From Rhynchonema sp. JSB1_4 (lineage: Eukaryota; Nematoda; Chromadorea; Monhysterida; Xyalidae), in assembly GCA_030248065.1 (NCBI GenBank), contig JASAMV010006456.1, forward strand, positions 1 through 64,000: a DNA stretch of 64,000 nucleotides. The letters are read 5' to 3'. Positions within the stretch are counted from its first letter, which is position 1. Every line of letters starts with the position of its first letter. Positions 41,369-53,206 of this stretch are shown here, piece by piece. The notes under the pieces are model-generated. The model had not been told where the DNA came from and did no database searches. It saw only the letters and a list, made by a program, of their open reading frames with translations. Position numbers and translations under genes: made by a program.

Positions 41369-43581
41369 TAGTCTTTTAGGTAGATATGGATTATGGCTAA
41401 TTGTGTTGTAGTTGATGCAAGATGTGCAGATTGATGCCCAAGCACGGTGGTTCAAGCAGCCCAAACTCAAAATGGAATAAAACATGGGCATCCGTCTGTG
41501 CAGGAGCGCTTGCCTCAACTCCAGTCATCAGAACATTGGCTCGCAGATTTGGCGCAATTTTCAAAGTATTCAATTTTGTTTTTCAATTGTTGAAGTTTAT
41601 TGTTCTCGTTTTCGTTCCTGAAAATAATCATCGTTGTTTTGATGCTCAGTGGTTACATACACACGTGTTCTAGTTGCGTTTGCTTACTTGCTAGAGAGCG
41701 TTGTTAGTTGATATCTCGATAGAAGCGGAATACGCTTGGTGTGAGTTGACAGATGGGTGTTTGGAAATTTCGGTTGAAAACGTGTGTAGTATTGATTGAA
41801 CAAGTTCATGCAAGTTTTTTTCACACACTGGTGATCGTCATATTGTGCTAATCATTTTTTCGAACATGCTTGTTGTTTTTGGTTAACACCACATCGACCT
41901 TACATGTAGTTGTTTTTTGTCAGATTTTTTGCAGATATCAAGTCGTTTTTTTTGTTATTTTTGATTGTTTATTCTTGTCACAAACACTCCAGTCCAGATT
42001 CATGTTGTTGCTATTTTTGTGTCATTGTTTTTTCATGGAGATTTTGCTTTTTGTGTGTCACTCGCTAATCATAGATTCCTAGTTGTTGTAGTTCTTCAGT
42101 CTGCATGTCATTGTGCCTTCAATAGATTTCAAGTCAATTGTTAGGTGGTATCTGCGTTTGGTGTGCACAACTTGAGTGCATGAACCGTCTGGCATTAATT
42201 ACCTGAAATTTAACTTGGAGAGAATTGTCACTTTTTGTTCACCTTTTTCCCATCTTCTGCAGTTCTGGTTTGCTGCGATATTGCAAGAATAAAAGTGCAT
42301 TTGTGTTCATGCGCATTTTCACCTGATGGTTGCATCCATAGTTATACTCGTTTTAATCGACTGCAAATCGTTATTGTTGCTGAGTATCTGGTTGTCCTTG
42401 TGCCATTTTGCATACTAATGTTGCTTATTTCGTGAAAAGTTTCTTATCTAGTTTCATAGGCGTCGTTGTTGAACAAAAGCCGACCGTTTGATCTTCACCC
42501 GGTCGTAAAAGTTGTGCTGCATTGGTGGTGCGTGACAGAGACAGCGGAGGAATCAGCAGGTTGGTGAAACCAAACTAGTCCTCGGGCTCTTATGTGGTGC
42601 GTGCTTGTCTCTTGCCGTTTGACCCATACCAGTGGAAGAGAAACTGGCATGCAAGATGCAACATTCGTGCAAGTGTGCCCGCCCGGACCAAAAAACGCTG
42701 GCATGAAGTGAAGTTGATTATTCCTCATTTAAATTTCTCGCACTGCGTGACCACTGGTTGAAACATCTCGTGAAGTAAAGCTAGCAGTTTCCACTTTTTG
42801 GGGGACATCAAAATCGTTCGACACGCACCCAAAAAAGCCGATGATCAGGAGCTATTTTTCACAATCTCTGATTATTTTATCGTCCATTCGCACAATCGAG
42901 GGAACTGGGCTTCACACAATGGCTCCCAACTTTGAAAACTGGCCAACTCGACGGGGAATATCAACGGAAAAAATTTAACTTCTGTGGAAAAGTGCGCTCC
43001 CTCCCCCAAGTCAAGCTGCGTTCGCCACAGAACGGCGCGCATCAGCAAGCATTTCGGGCTGCGCGCGTTGCTGTGTCCACCTCCGCTGTCCCTTACAAAA
43101 GGCGGTACCGTTCACTGAGTTTTTGACTTTCTGCATCCTACCTGTCCAGAACAGGGTTATTTTTTCAAGAGCGACCAGTCATACGGAAATCCACCCGACC
43201 AAGCACGCGTCCACGAGAGATACAGTCGTTTTTCATCGTGGCTGTGTGTGTGTTTTTGATTCAGGCCTAAGCCTAACCGCAAGCCTAAGGCTGAAGTAGA
43301 AGCCGAAAGCTTAAGTATGGGACTATGCTTTAGCACACGCATAACGGGTGGATTTTCGTATAAATAGTCAATCTTTTTTTGCAGATCTCATGCCGCCACA
43401 CCGCCATTTTTTTACATCACAGCACAGCCGTCAGCCATGATGATCAATCGATAATCAGCCAATCAATTAATTTTAACTGCTCTCCTGAATTGACAGTGTT
43501 GTTTTCAAAGCATTCGTCGTCAGTAAAAGCTCAAAAATATTTTGTTGGGTCAAACTTCAACCCGGCAATTGATCGAGCAGA
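41369..43581. other. HSP60-ILK intergenic region
   Basis: No gene supported. The stretch at 41.5-42.5 kb is T-rich with only short frames. A possible HSP60 polyadenylation signal, AATAAA, lies at 41475. A ttttttttgcag acceptor-like site at 43372-43384 could end a 5' untranslated intron of ILK. Confidence 0.4.
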
Positions 43582-46500
43582 ATGACTTTGTCGCGTCATA
43601 AAACGAACATCCCAATTATATCCGAGGACGTGTTCGGCTGGGTGAGAGACGGCAACGCACTGCAAGTGCGTGTCTGGCTCGACGACACTGAACATGATCT
43701 GAATCAAGGGTACGTCACATTATTATGGAAGATGTTGTTGGATGTTTTTCGTGTTTATTTTGATGTTTGTTCTGTTCAATCAAGCTTGTTTTTCTCAAAA
43801 GGCTTGAAAAATTTGCCTCAAAGTCTAGCAGGGTCCAATAATTGCCGAGCGCACGTACGTATGTGTGTAATTTGATTTGCATTAACCATTGTGTTGTAAA
43901 GGCAAACTACGCCAACACGAGCCCGATATCGGAGGTGATGTACTTGCAGACGGAAATGAAAGAAAATCCTCATGCACCACGACGTACATATATCATCACT
44001 CAAATAAGCAACCACGTGTGAATGTTTCACTACTCTGCCATCTACCTCCGAAAACGGGCTCATGTTGGCGTGGTGTTACTATAGGCAAACTACGCCAACA
44101 CGAGCCCGATTTCGAAGGTGGTGTATTCAAAACGAATAGAAAGAGAAAATCATCATGCTCCACTTCATATTCTCCAACGTGTAACATTTCCCAAATCAGC
44201 AGCCACGTATGAATGTTTCACTGATCTGCCAGCTGCGAAATCGGGCTCGTGTTGGCGTAGTTTGCCTTTACTTACCATCCTACCTAACGCTAACCGTACA
44301 TAGCTCGGTGCGTTGTTCATGCTCAACCGTCGTCAACAGCAAAAAATTCAGCACAAAAATATTTGGCTCGGTCAAGTTGGTGACGGTGGCGGGATTTTGT
44401 GCGCCTTGTGGACGGTTATTTCTTTGTCCGACGCGGGTCTGCCCAGTCACACAAGCCCCGGGTTGAGGCAGTGTTCAACCGCGTTGGGGCCTACTGGCAC
44501 AATGCCAGCCCTGGTGGTGTGATTCTCGGATGACGTTCAGCACCTTGAATTTGGTGTGTTTCATCGCCTTTGGTGCACAGGGCACCACATCGACAGGAGA
44601 TTTGAGATAATCCACCGTCTCCGGACCAGCTCAATTGCAGTTGCTAAACCTGTTTGTTTTATATAATAGACCCCCTGGTGAAACAGAATGGTGTTGGTGA
44701 CCATCAGGGTTGATCAATCGTTATTCGTGTTTGTGCTATGCCGCCATGTACAGTTTGGTCACACACAGACGCGGCAATTGCTAATGGTGCCCTCTTTTCC
44801 CGCAGCCAACAGAAGTGCTCTGCTCTCTGTCGTGCTGTGCGGTTGTGTGTATTGTAGCCTGCGCGAACAAGGTGACATGTGTTATGTGCGTGTGTGGTGT
44901 GGTGTGTGCGCGGGCCATTGCACTGCACTACCTGACCTGCCTGCCTCTGTGTGTGCAGCAGACACACAAGGAGTCACACCACACGAGTTATGCCTGCGCG
45001 CGTGTGTTCATCGATTGAAAACAGGCACGGTTGCCAACACCATTCTGTTTCATGCACACTGTTATTATATAAAACAAGGGTATGAACTCGGTAGATTTGG
45101 TTGGTCCGGAGGCATTGGGTTATCCCTATGATTCCTACATAACTCTCCCATTGCCACAAACTTGACCGCCACCCCTCTATTGTTTTTGTGTTGAAATGTT
45201 TTCAAAAAATTGCTTGGAAAAAGGTAGTTTGTCACGTAAAATTTCCAATGGCTCCTTTTTGTTGAAGCGAGCCAGGCCTGTGCTTCGCTTCAGCGTGAAC
45301 GAGCCTTTCTATTTAGTGCCATAGTTCCTGAGTGAACAAGGTGACAGGACAGATGCTTCGCTTGCGTGTGTGTGTGCTATTGCACCACCTGCCTCTGTCC
45401 TGCATGGGCACGTGTCGCCCGAACTTTGCACGTGTGTTTATCGATTGAAAACATGCTCTGCTGCCAACACCATTCTGTTTCACGCACCCTCTTATTATTT
45501 AAAACAATTGGACGATCCGAGTGGTTGTGGCTGGTCCGTCGGCTGTGGGTTATCCTAATCAGAGTTAAATCCCATTGTCACAAATTTGACCGCCGCGTCT
45601 ATTTTGTGTTTTATGAAAGAAAGTCACACATTCAAAGCCTGTTGGTACTTTTTAAAAATTATAGGCTCTGTCCATCTTCGTTTTCAAACAACGCCCAAAA
45701 CATTTTTCTGCGAAGCCCGCACGGCTAGTTTTGTTGACTGTGTTTCTGATTGAGCGAGGTGCTGTATGGTGCACACGCAACGCAATGTATACTCTGACAA
45801 TTCTTTTGGGAGAAACTTTTCAAACGCTTTGCCTGATCCGTAAAGCGCATGATGTGTGCACTGGCTATAGCGGTCACGTGACTTCCGTAGCCAGCCAGTG
45901 CACGCATAATGCGCTTTACGGATCAGGCAACGCTGTTGAAAAGTTTCTCCCAAAAGAATTGCCCGAGTATATCTTGAATGGGCAAGGTGACACGTGTGTT
46001 GGTGTGCCACGCTGTTCAAGCAGTTTCGTTGTCTGTGAGCATTGGTGCATCATACATAAACCATATGGTGCGTAAGACCTGTCGTTACACACAAAGGACC
46101 ATCGCAAACACAGCTTGTGAGTACAAGCGCAGTCTGTTTGTGTTTATCGATTGAAAACGTGCGTCGCTGCCAACACCATTCTGTTCCACTCAGCCTGATG
46201 TTATATAAAAACAGCCACACGAACACAACTGTGGCTGGTCCGGAGACTGGGTTATCCTTCGATATTCACATAATCCCGTACCTTCCCAGTGTTGTATACC
46301 CTTGACCGCCGCCATTTTTCTTTTTGCATTTCCGTTTGAGAACGCAAGTCTTCAAAACAGCACTGCCTTGTGCATTCAGTACTGGTTCTGCTCGTGCACC
46401 CGGTCGAAAACAGACCCCACAACTGGCATCAGTTTAATAATCGAATTTTGTTTTTTGCGCATTCTGCCGTTGCCTTCTTGGGACTAATCTTGTGATTTAC

Positions 46501-49500
46501 GAATTCGTACCTCCACAGTTGTCACGTTTGCGATGCGTTACGCAAAAACTGTCATAATTTGTTAGCGTCACACACAGTCAGACGCTGATCATATGCATTT
46601 AGAACAAGATTAAGTGGTCTTCGCTTCACACCCTCCACATCCACATAACAGCACAATACTTGGGCCAAAAACTGGCGTTGTGGAAGACACGGATTCCTTC
46701 CTTCTTGCGAAAAAAGAAGCACGACAGACCAAAGGATGTCTCTGGAAACGGGGCTGTTATAATGTGAGAACACAACCAACCTACAGATGGTCTTATGTGT
46801 CAATGTGTGTGCTGTGGTTCGTTCTTTCCTCCAAGCAAATGAAGCCGGCCAGCTACAAGCACGCTGGCATAAAATTGAGCTTCTTCGTTGTCTTTGTGAT
46901 ATGAGCACAGAGTTTCAGTTGGTAGTTGCTGCTGCTGCTGGCCGGATACAAGCAACAGAGCAAACGGCAACGGCAGGCAGAAGGGACCCAGTAGTAAGTG
47001 TGCATATGTACTGTATGTACTATTAAACGCATCGTGCGTGAACATCGCTGCACAGGTCAAACTTGGGTAGGTACTCCAGCTTGGTTGGTGGTGGTTACAC
47101 ACCACCATACAGCACACTATAAGCTTGCTCATAGTTGGTAGTTGCGGGTCACACACATGTGTGTGTTGAGCTGAGCTTGCTGCGGGCTTGGCATTCGGTT
47201 GGAATTCTGCGTACACTGTACAGCTCAGCCAGATTAGCTGCGTATTTAGTACGCTCGTTCATACACAGCAGGAATGAACTTGTGTTTGTTAGTTTTATGT
47301 GGCAGTCCCTGTCCGCACGTAGGGGGGATTGAACTGGCTGGACTGTTGTTTCTGGCTAATGCAACACCGCACCAGAGTATGTGTGTGTGTGTTCGGTTTT
47401 TTGAACGTTTTGCTGTCAGATTGTGCGGTTGTGGCGAGCGGTGAGGTGAAGTGAGTCAAACATGCATTCTGGATCTGATGGCGGGGCGTAGTGCTGACGT
47501 TTCATCCTCATACAATCTCTACGTTGCTGTGTGTGAATGGTGACTAGATTGATCATTTGATAAAGGAGCGGCCACAAAAGTGGGGAATTTCGAAACGAAA
47601 TGAAACGAGAAAAAAGCACGTAGTTTGTGGAATTTTCGAAGAAAGTCTGGGTGGACTGGACCCGATAATCGTCAATAATTATTTATCACGATTAAAAACT
47701 CGCATTTAATTGTACACCGTGTCATTTCAGCGACGACCATGGTTTCTCATTATTACACTGGGCGGCCAAGGAGGGCCACGTTACGATCGTCGATCTGTTG
47801 CTATCACGTGGTGGTCGCGTTAATGCAACGAATATGGGTGATGACACGGCACTCCATCTAGCAGCTGCGCACGGACACAAGGAGATTGTGCATGTGAGTA
47901 ATCCGTCGGGTACTAGACGGATTAGCTCGGGCCGGATAGTATTTCGGGCTCAGGTCTAATTTTTTAGCTCAGCATTCGCCAACCATGTACCGTACCTGAA
48001 CTCAAGTCTGGACCTGATAGATAGGAAGCCTGAAACCGTAAACAAAACCTGGCGCGGGGTAATCTGGTACCGTCGCGGCACGCGGTTGTTGCGTCGGATC
48101 GGGCGCGCTTTCTGTTGTCGCCTGATAATCGTAGCACTTTGGTTTCGGTCATGTCACCGAAACAAACCAAAACAAAAAAACGTCAAATAACACCGTCAAA
48201 ATTCGAAGAAGAAAAAAAAAACCCCCCCCAAACAAAAAACAAAACAAAAAACCCAAAAAAAAAAAAAAAAAACAAAAAAAACGGACGGGACGTGATCACA
48301 CGATGGGCGTGATAACAAGGCCAACAGTCGCACAAACAAGTGCAGTGCAACTGCTGACATTTCAGAGACTACTCGGACGCAAAGCAGATGTAAACGCTGT
48401 CAATGAACACGGCAACACAGCGCTGCACTACGCCTGCTTTTGGGGATACGAAAGCATTGCTGAGGTGAGATGGGGTGAATTTCACGCTGAATGCAATGTT
48501 GACCATTGCCAAACTTTGCCATCGTGATACCGTATGACGATGACGCAATAAGTCGCGTGAACGACAGGACGCAAGATGTATGTTTGATCCAATCATGATG
48601 ATCGATCATCCAGTTTGAGACCGGCCGGCCATTGCAATCTTGTGCGCTGCGGATTCCTGGTTATTTTAACGAAATTTTTTCTTACTCGTTTGCAACCATT
48701 CACGTTTTCAGGACCTGATCCAAGCCGGCACGCAAGTGTCAACGTGCAACAAATACGGTGAAACGGCGGTCGACATTTGTAGACCACAAATTCAGAAAAC
48801 CATTCAAGGTTGGGTTCAGTTTGTACTTTATTCCACAGGGAGTGGTCCCCATTGTTCTTTTGCAGTGAAACCTTTTGAGTATGCCGTTTCCCGCTCTTTT
48901 CACCTAAACATACGATAAAACACGGTGCTACTATTGTGTTTGCTCGAAATTCCGTGTGAGCTGACACTTGAAACCATTCCACACTTGATATGTATTTTGG
49001 GTGCTCCAGAAGTTTAAGTCTTGCATATTAGGCGCAAAGTGCACTTAGAATTTTTGCATATCGCTTGTAAAACACCAGAAACGTTTGAAATATCACGATT
49101 TGTGCCTAAAATTCTGACCGGTTAGGTTAGTGTGACTTGCACCCGAATAAAATTCGTTCCAAATGCTTCAGAAATCGCGGCGGCCGCCGGTCAAGATCTG
49201 AGTCGTAAAGTGCCCTACAAGGACACGGCATGGAAGGGCACGAAGACACGCAGTCGCGACGCGACCCTGTCCAGATACGCTGGCATTGACATCGGACAGC
49301 TGAATCTGTCTACCAAAATTGCGGAATCGCATTCGGGAGAGGTTGGCACGTTTGCATTTTGACAGTCCATCCTTTTTGTTGTTTGTGACTCTCTTTTCAA
49401 TACCAGCTAGTGCTGTGGCTGGGGGGTACAGTTCACAGTCGAAAGGTGCAGTACCTCCCCTTCGCCGGTGCGGTGTGTGGTCCCCCCGCTCTCAGGTACA

Positions 49501-52500
49501 GTATCTCCCCCTCTTTGTTCGGTATCTTCCCCAATTTTTCCTATTTTCATCTCAAGTGTACTTTTTTTGGTCAAAAGATGGCAAAAAATCGACCCAAAAT
49601 GCATATATACGCATTTAACCCATAAAAATTCAATCCACGCGAGATCGGTGTACGGTACGGTATCTTCCTCTTAGTCTTCCGCATTTTAAGGCTTATTTTA
49701 GCATAATTTAGACCAAATTTTATACTCCTGTTTTTGACTTCTGGACCAATACCCCCCCCAAATCGGGGTACCCGGCTAGCTAGCTTGCTTTCTTGTGCCG
49801 GACCCCTCCAGCTAGCTAGCTTTCTTGCTCGGACCAACTACATCACTGTTTGTGCCCCAAAGTACAGTACTTCCCCCTCTGAAGTAGCCACAGCACTGAT
49901 ACCAGCGGACAGTTTGGACACCAATCGCAACCTGACTGCAATTCGAAATCGTGATTATTCTTTATATTGACTGAAAATGCAGGTTTAGGTAGATCACGGT
50001 GGACGATTGTTCAACGTGCCGACGAGTACACCCGATGACGAAGTTTTTACGTGCATTCGACTATTTGGCGCTCGCCTCTTTTTACTTTGTGTCATTCCGT
50101 TTCATATTTTTCCCGTCCACATTGCAGCTGTGGAAAGGCAAATGGCAAGGCAACGAGATTGTGGCCCGCATTCTCACGGTCAAGGAGGTGACGCCACGTG
50201 TGTCCCGCGATTTCCAGGAGGAATTCCCGAGATTAAGGTTGGCCTGAGTAACCGTCACTGAGCTTGCTAAAACTTGCCGGAAACTTATAAAGGAGTCACG
50301 TTTATTATCTTAGTTATCGTATCGTACCCTAAGTTGAAATGTCAGACAACTAAAAAAACCAAAACCAGCATGTGACAGCGGCAGAACAGCGGAGGACTTT
50401 TTGTTCCGGACCGGACATTTTATTACGTTCCATGATCAACGATGTTTCATTTGTTGCAGGATATTCTCGCATCCGAACGTACAACCGGTGTTGGCGTGCT
50501 GCAATCAACCGCCTAATTTAGTGGTCATCAGCCTGTACGCACCCTATGGATCGTTATACAATGTGCTGCATGAACAATCCGGTTAGGCTCTGTTGTTTGG
50601 TGTCATTTTATTATTTCTGGTTGGAACCGTGAATATGTGATCAGGTCGTATGAGCTTTATGCGGGCAATGGTTTTCCACAAGGTATTCTTGTGTTCTTGT
50701 GTCATATTTGCTTCGGGGTGTTCATTTGGACGAGCATAAAAAATTTCGATTAGATTCAACTTCTACGCTGCTCAAACTAGACTGGCATATGCGTTTAGCT
50801 GCGAATCTAATACGCGTCTGTGCAGTGTTTGAACAGACGCGGCGTAAACCGGAGATGAAGAATATTGCATATTTGCTGCAGGTTTGGTGATCGATCAGAC
50901 ACAAGCACTGCGTTTCGCCATCGACATCGCTCGAGGCATGTCGTTTCTGCACGCGTTGGAACCAATGGTGGGTGAAGATTTTGGGACCCGGTGTGTTTTT
51001 GGGTTATTTGGTCCCGGTTTCGCGCTGACGATGGCCTGGTGTACATGTCTGTGGTCTGTGAAAACAGGTCGAAAACACGGTGCACTTCCGACACGTTGTG
51101 GTCCACATCAGTGTTGTCGTTGTGAGGATACGATTACCGCCCCCTAGTATCCGGTATCTTCGTATATCCATCCGGGGGTATCGGGTATCCTGACTTTTTG
51201 TCCAGGAGTGTACGACCCTAAAATTTTTACGAACACAGTAACCATTTCTGCCTCCAAAATGCTCCTAATCGCTTGCCCACGCAAGCATAACCCCTAAAAT
51301 GACCATTTTTCACTCTGACAACAGCGATCTTATTCCAGTTTCCTCTAATCAGAAATAAGTTCGCCTTTTTAAACATCCCTGTAGGTACCCGAGATTTTTC
51401 ATTTTGGGGGGCAACCCCATATCGTATCCGAAGCTTTTCATTTCCTGTATCCAGTATCCGAAAATTTTGGAAATGGGTATCCGGTATCCTGACTTTTTGT
51501 TTTCACAACGGCGCCACTGGTCCATACTCACGCATCATAACTAAACAATTTTTTTGGATTCGCGAACGGAGCTCGAGTCTATCGCGGGCCGTAGTTCGCG
51601 ATTGTGTTATGTTTGACACGATTTTTACAAGCGCGCTGTTGTGCACGTTTTTCTCAGACGTAAGGCCCAACATAATGGTTCGTGACCCAGTCCTTCACGC
51701 ATACACAGGTGTTGCGTTTCTTCCTGAACAGCAAGCACGTGGTTATTGATGATGACCTGTCGGTCAAGGTGAACATGGCCGATACGAAGTTCTCCTTCCA
51801 AGAGAAGGGACGTCTCTACTCGCCTGCATGGATGTCACCTGAAGGTGAGTGCGATTGGGGGGGGGTGAAACAGCTTTGTTGGCTGTGCGACATATAAACG
51901 TTTTTGTCTCAATTTCTTCGTTGCTTATTGCTCACTGTTGGTTTGGTCACTTGATCGCATCGTCGGTAACTACCAACCTCAGGCATGATAATTTCGTTTG
52001 CTGTGCCAAAGGTTTCGAATTCTGTATTGTTTTTTATTCTTGCATCCATACACAGTCATTGTTTGTACGAACGCTTTTGAGTACTTGCGGAGTTCACAAA
52101 ACATTTCTTTGTCTGATGAACATTGGCAGGTGTTTCTTAATTAATGGTAATTTGGACACCACTTTTATGTGCTCGGTCTTTCGCCACTAAATGGGCAGGA
52201 TACCAAGGTGATAGTGTCGTGAGGCTGCTGCCCATTAACCGGCAATTTTCACTGATGGATGGCTGGGTTTGGGATACGTACGGCCGGTGGGTGTTAAACC
52301 AAGGAGGGAACGCGCCAAACACTGCCTAACCAGGCAGACCGAGCGGGGTAGTGTACAGTACACAGGTTGACAGTGTCACTGAAACCGTCTGTGATTCATC
52401 GCGTATGTTGCGCTGTGCAAAGACATCAGCCGGCACGTACTCCGTTTTCAGCGTTACTACGCAAACCCGAGGAGGCCAACATACGTGCGTCGGACATGTG

Positions 52501-53206
52501 GAGTTTCGCCGTGATCCTGTGGGAATTGAACACACGCGAGGTGCCCTTCTCGGATATGTCGCCGATGGAGATTGGCATGAAGGTACTATTTTTTTTTGAA
52601 AGGGCCGTTATACTACCTGAAATTGTCCGGTGCTTATGGGTAGGTGGCCTAAGAGTGAAATGAGTGCATACAATGGATTGCTCTGCAAAACAATAGAACA
52701 ACATTGATTTTCGATCAGATCAGTGATTCAACTTGTAACTACATATTTCCTGCATATCAAAACTCATAAATTGTGAAGTAATTATTTTGCGATTGTCAAT
52801 TTTTGCGACAGCTTTGGTCAGGTCGGATCACTGATGTTTCACGATGGGTTATGTATCCATTTTAGTTGGCACTTTTGATATCCCTGTGCACGTCTGCTTG
52901 TGATAGTGAAAACAGGTTGAAGTAAGCATTGCTGTGTTACGTCACAGCATTTGCAGTCCACTCACCTTATGTCGACGCAATCGGAATCTGGCAATTTTTC
53001 AGCCGTCAGAAAAAATATAAAAAGGGCAACACGCCTGCCGAAGTCCAATCGCGTTACAGATTGCACTCGAGGGTCTACGAGCGACGATCCCGCCCGGCAC
53101 GAGCAAGTCGATGTCGCGTCTGATCAGTATTTGTATGAACGAAGACCCGGGCCGACGACCCAACTTTGAGCAGATACTGCCCGTTCTCGAGAAAATGGCT
53201 GCTTGA
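43582..53206 (+). CDS. ILK: Integrin-linked kinase (pseudokinase)
   Basis: Scaffold pseudokinase of the ILK-PINCH-parvin complex at integrin adhesions. Eleven in-phase exons: 43582-43709, 47731-47893, 48366-48464, 48712-48808, 49172-49341, 50128-50237, 50460-50581, 50882-50967, 51709-51844, 52452-52582 and 53060-53206. They give 462 residues (human 452). Five ankyrin-type repeats ([67 protein letters not shown]) precede the linker [11 protein letters not shown] and [14 protein letters not shown]. The kinase-like half has [48 protein letters not shown] (no DFG), APAWxSPEA-like wording and [17 protein letters not shown] wording. The beta-3 lysine position is Arg (R233). Intron 1 is 4 kb of repeats. 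Confidence 0.97.
43901..44083. mobile_element. CTACGCCAACACGAGCCCG MITE, ILK intron 1, copy a
   Basis: GGCAAACTACGCCAACACG left end and inverse CATGTTGGCGTGGTG right end, with GATATCGGAGGTG/CACCTCCG-type inner arms. Directly abuts copy b, giving a head-to-tail pair. Confidence 0.68.
44084..44266. mobile_element. CTACGCCAACACGAGCCCG MITE, ILK intron 1, copy b
   Basis: Left GGCAAACTACGCCAACACG, right inverse CGTGTTGGCGTAGTTTGCC; the ends are perfect over about 30 bp. Interior AACGAATAGAAAGAG and AACGTGTAACATTTCCC match, inverted, the copy beyond HSP60. Confidence 0.74.
44651..46260. repeat. Three diverged repeat units in ILK intron 1
   Basis: The block TTTATCGATTGAAAAC, then CCAACACCATTCTGTTTCA, a TATATAAAACA word and finally a GGCTGGTCCG...GGTTATCC word recurs at about 45008-45125, 45432-45556 and 46137-46258. 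An inverted copy of the CCAACACCATTCTGTTTCA/TATATAAAAC part lies at 44651-44698, so unit 1 has inverted ends. The spacing between units 2 and 3 is enlarged by a palindromic element (45787-45971). Confidence 0.65.
45787..45971. mobile_element. Near-perfect palindromic MITE, copy 1
   Basis: Arms of about 85 bp read GTATACTCTGACAATTC, TTTTGGGAGAAACTTTTC, CCTGATCCGTAAAGCGC and mirror back. The centre is GCTATAGCGGTCACGTGAC. A second copy is at 55628-55804. Could form a very long hairpin if transcribed with ILK intron 1. Confidence 0.78.
48209..48285. repeat. Poly-A / poly-C low-complexity tract in ILK intron 2
   Basis: An A-rich run, an 8-9 bp C run and an 18-bp A run separated by aaaaac words, about 80 bp upstream of ILK exon 3. 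Confidence 0.7.
49408..49898. mobile_element. hAT-like element with GTACAGTATCTCCCCC units in ILK intron 5
   Basis: Ends TAGTGCTGTGGCTGGG and, inverted, CAGTGCTGTGGCTACTTC. Perfect 8-bp duplication ataccagc (49400-49407 and 49899-49906). Sub-terminal GGTACAGTATCTCCCCC-type units and AGCTAGCTAGC words. 491 bp, non-coding. Starts 67 bp after exon 5. Confidence 0.86.
51109..51519. mobile_element. hAT-like element with GGTATCCGGTATCC units in ILK intron 8
   Basis: Ends CAGTGTTGTCGTTGTGA and, inverted, CAGTGGCGCCGTTGTGA. Flanking octamers gtccacat/gtccatac match at six of eight. GGTATCC-type words are repeated at both ends with TGACTTTTTGT. 411 bp. Confidence 0.75.
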
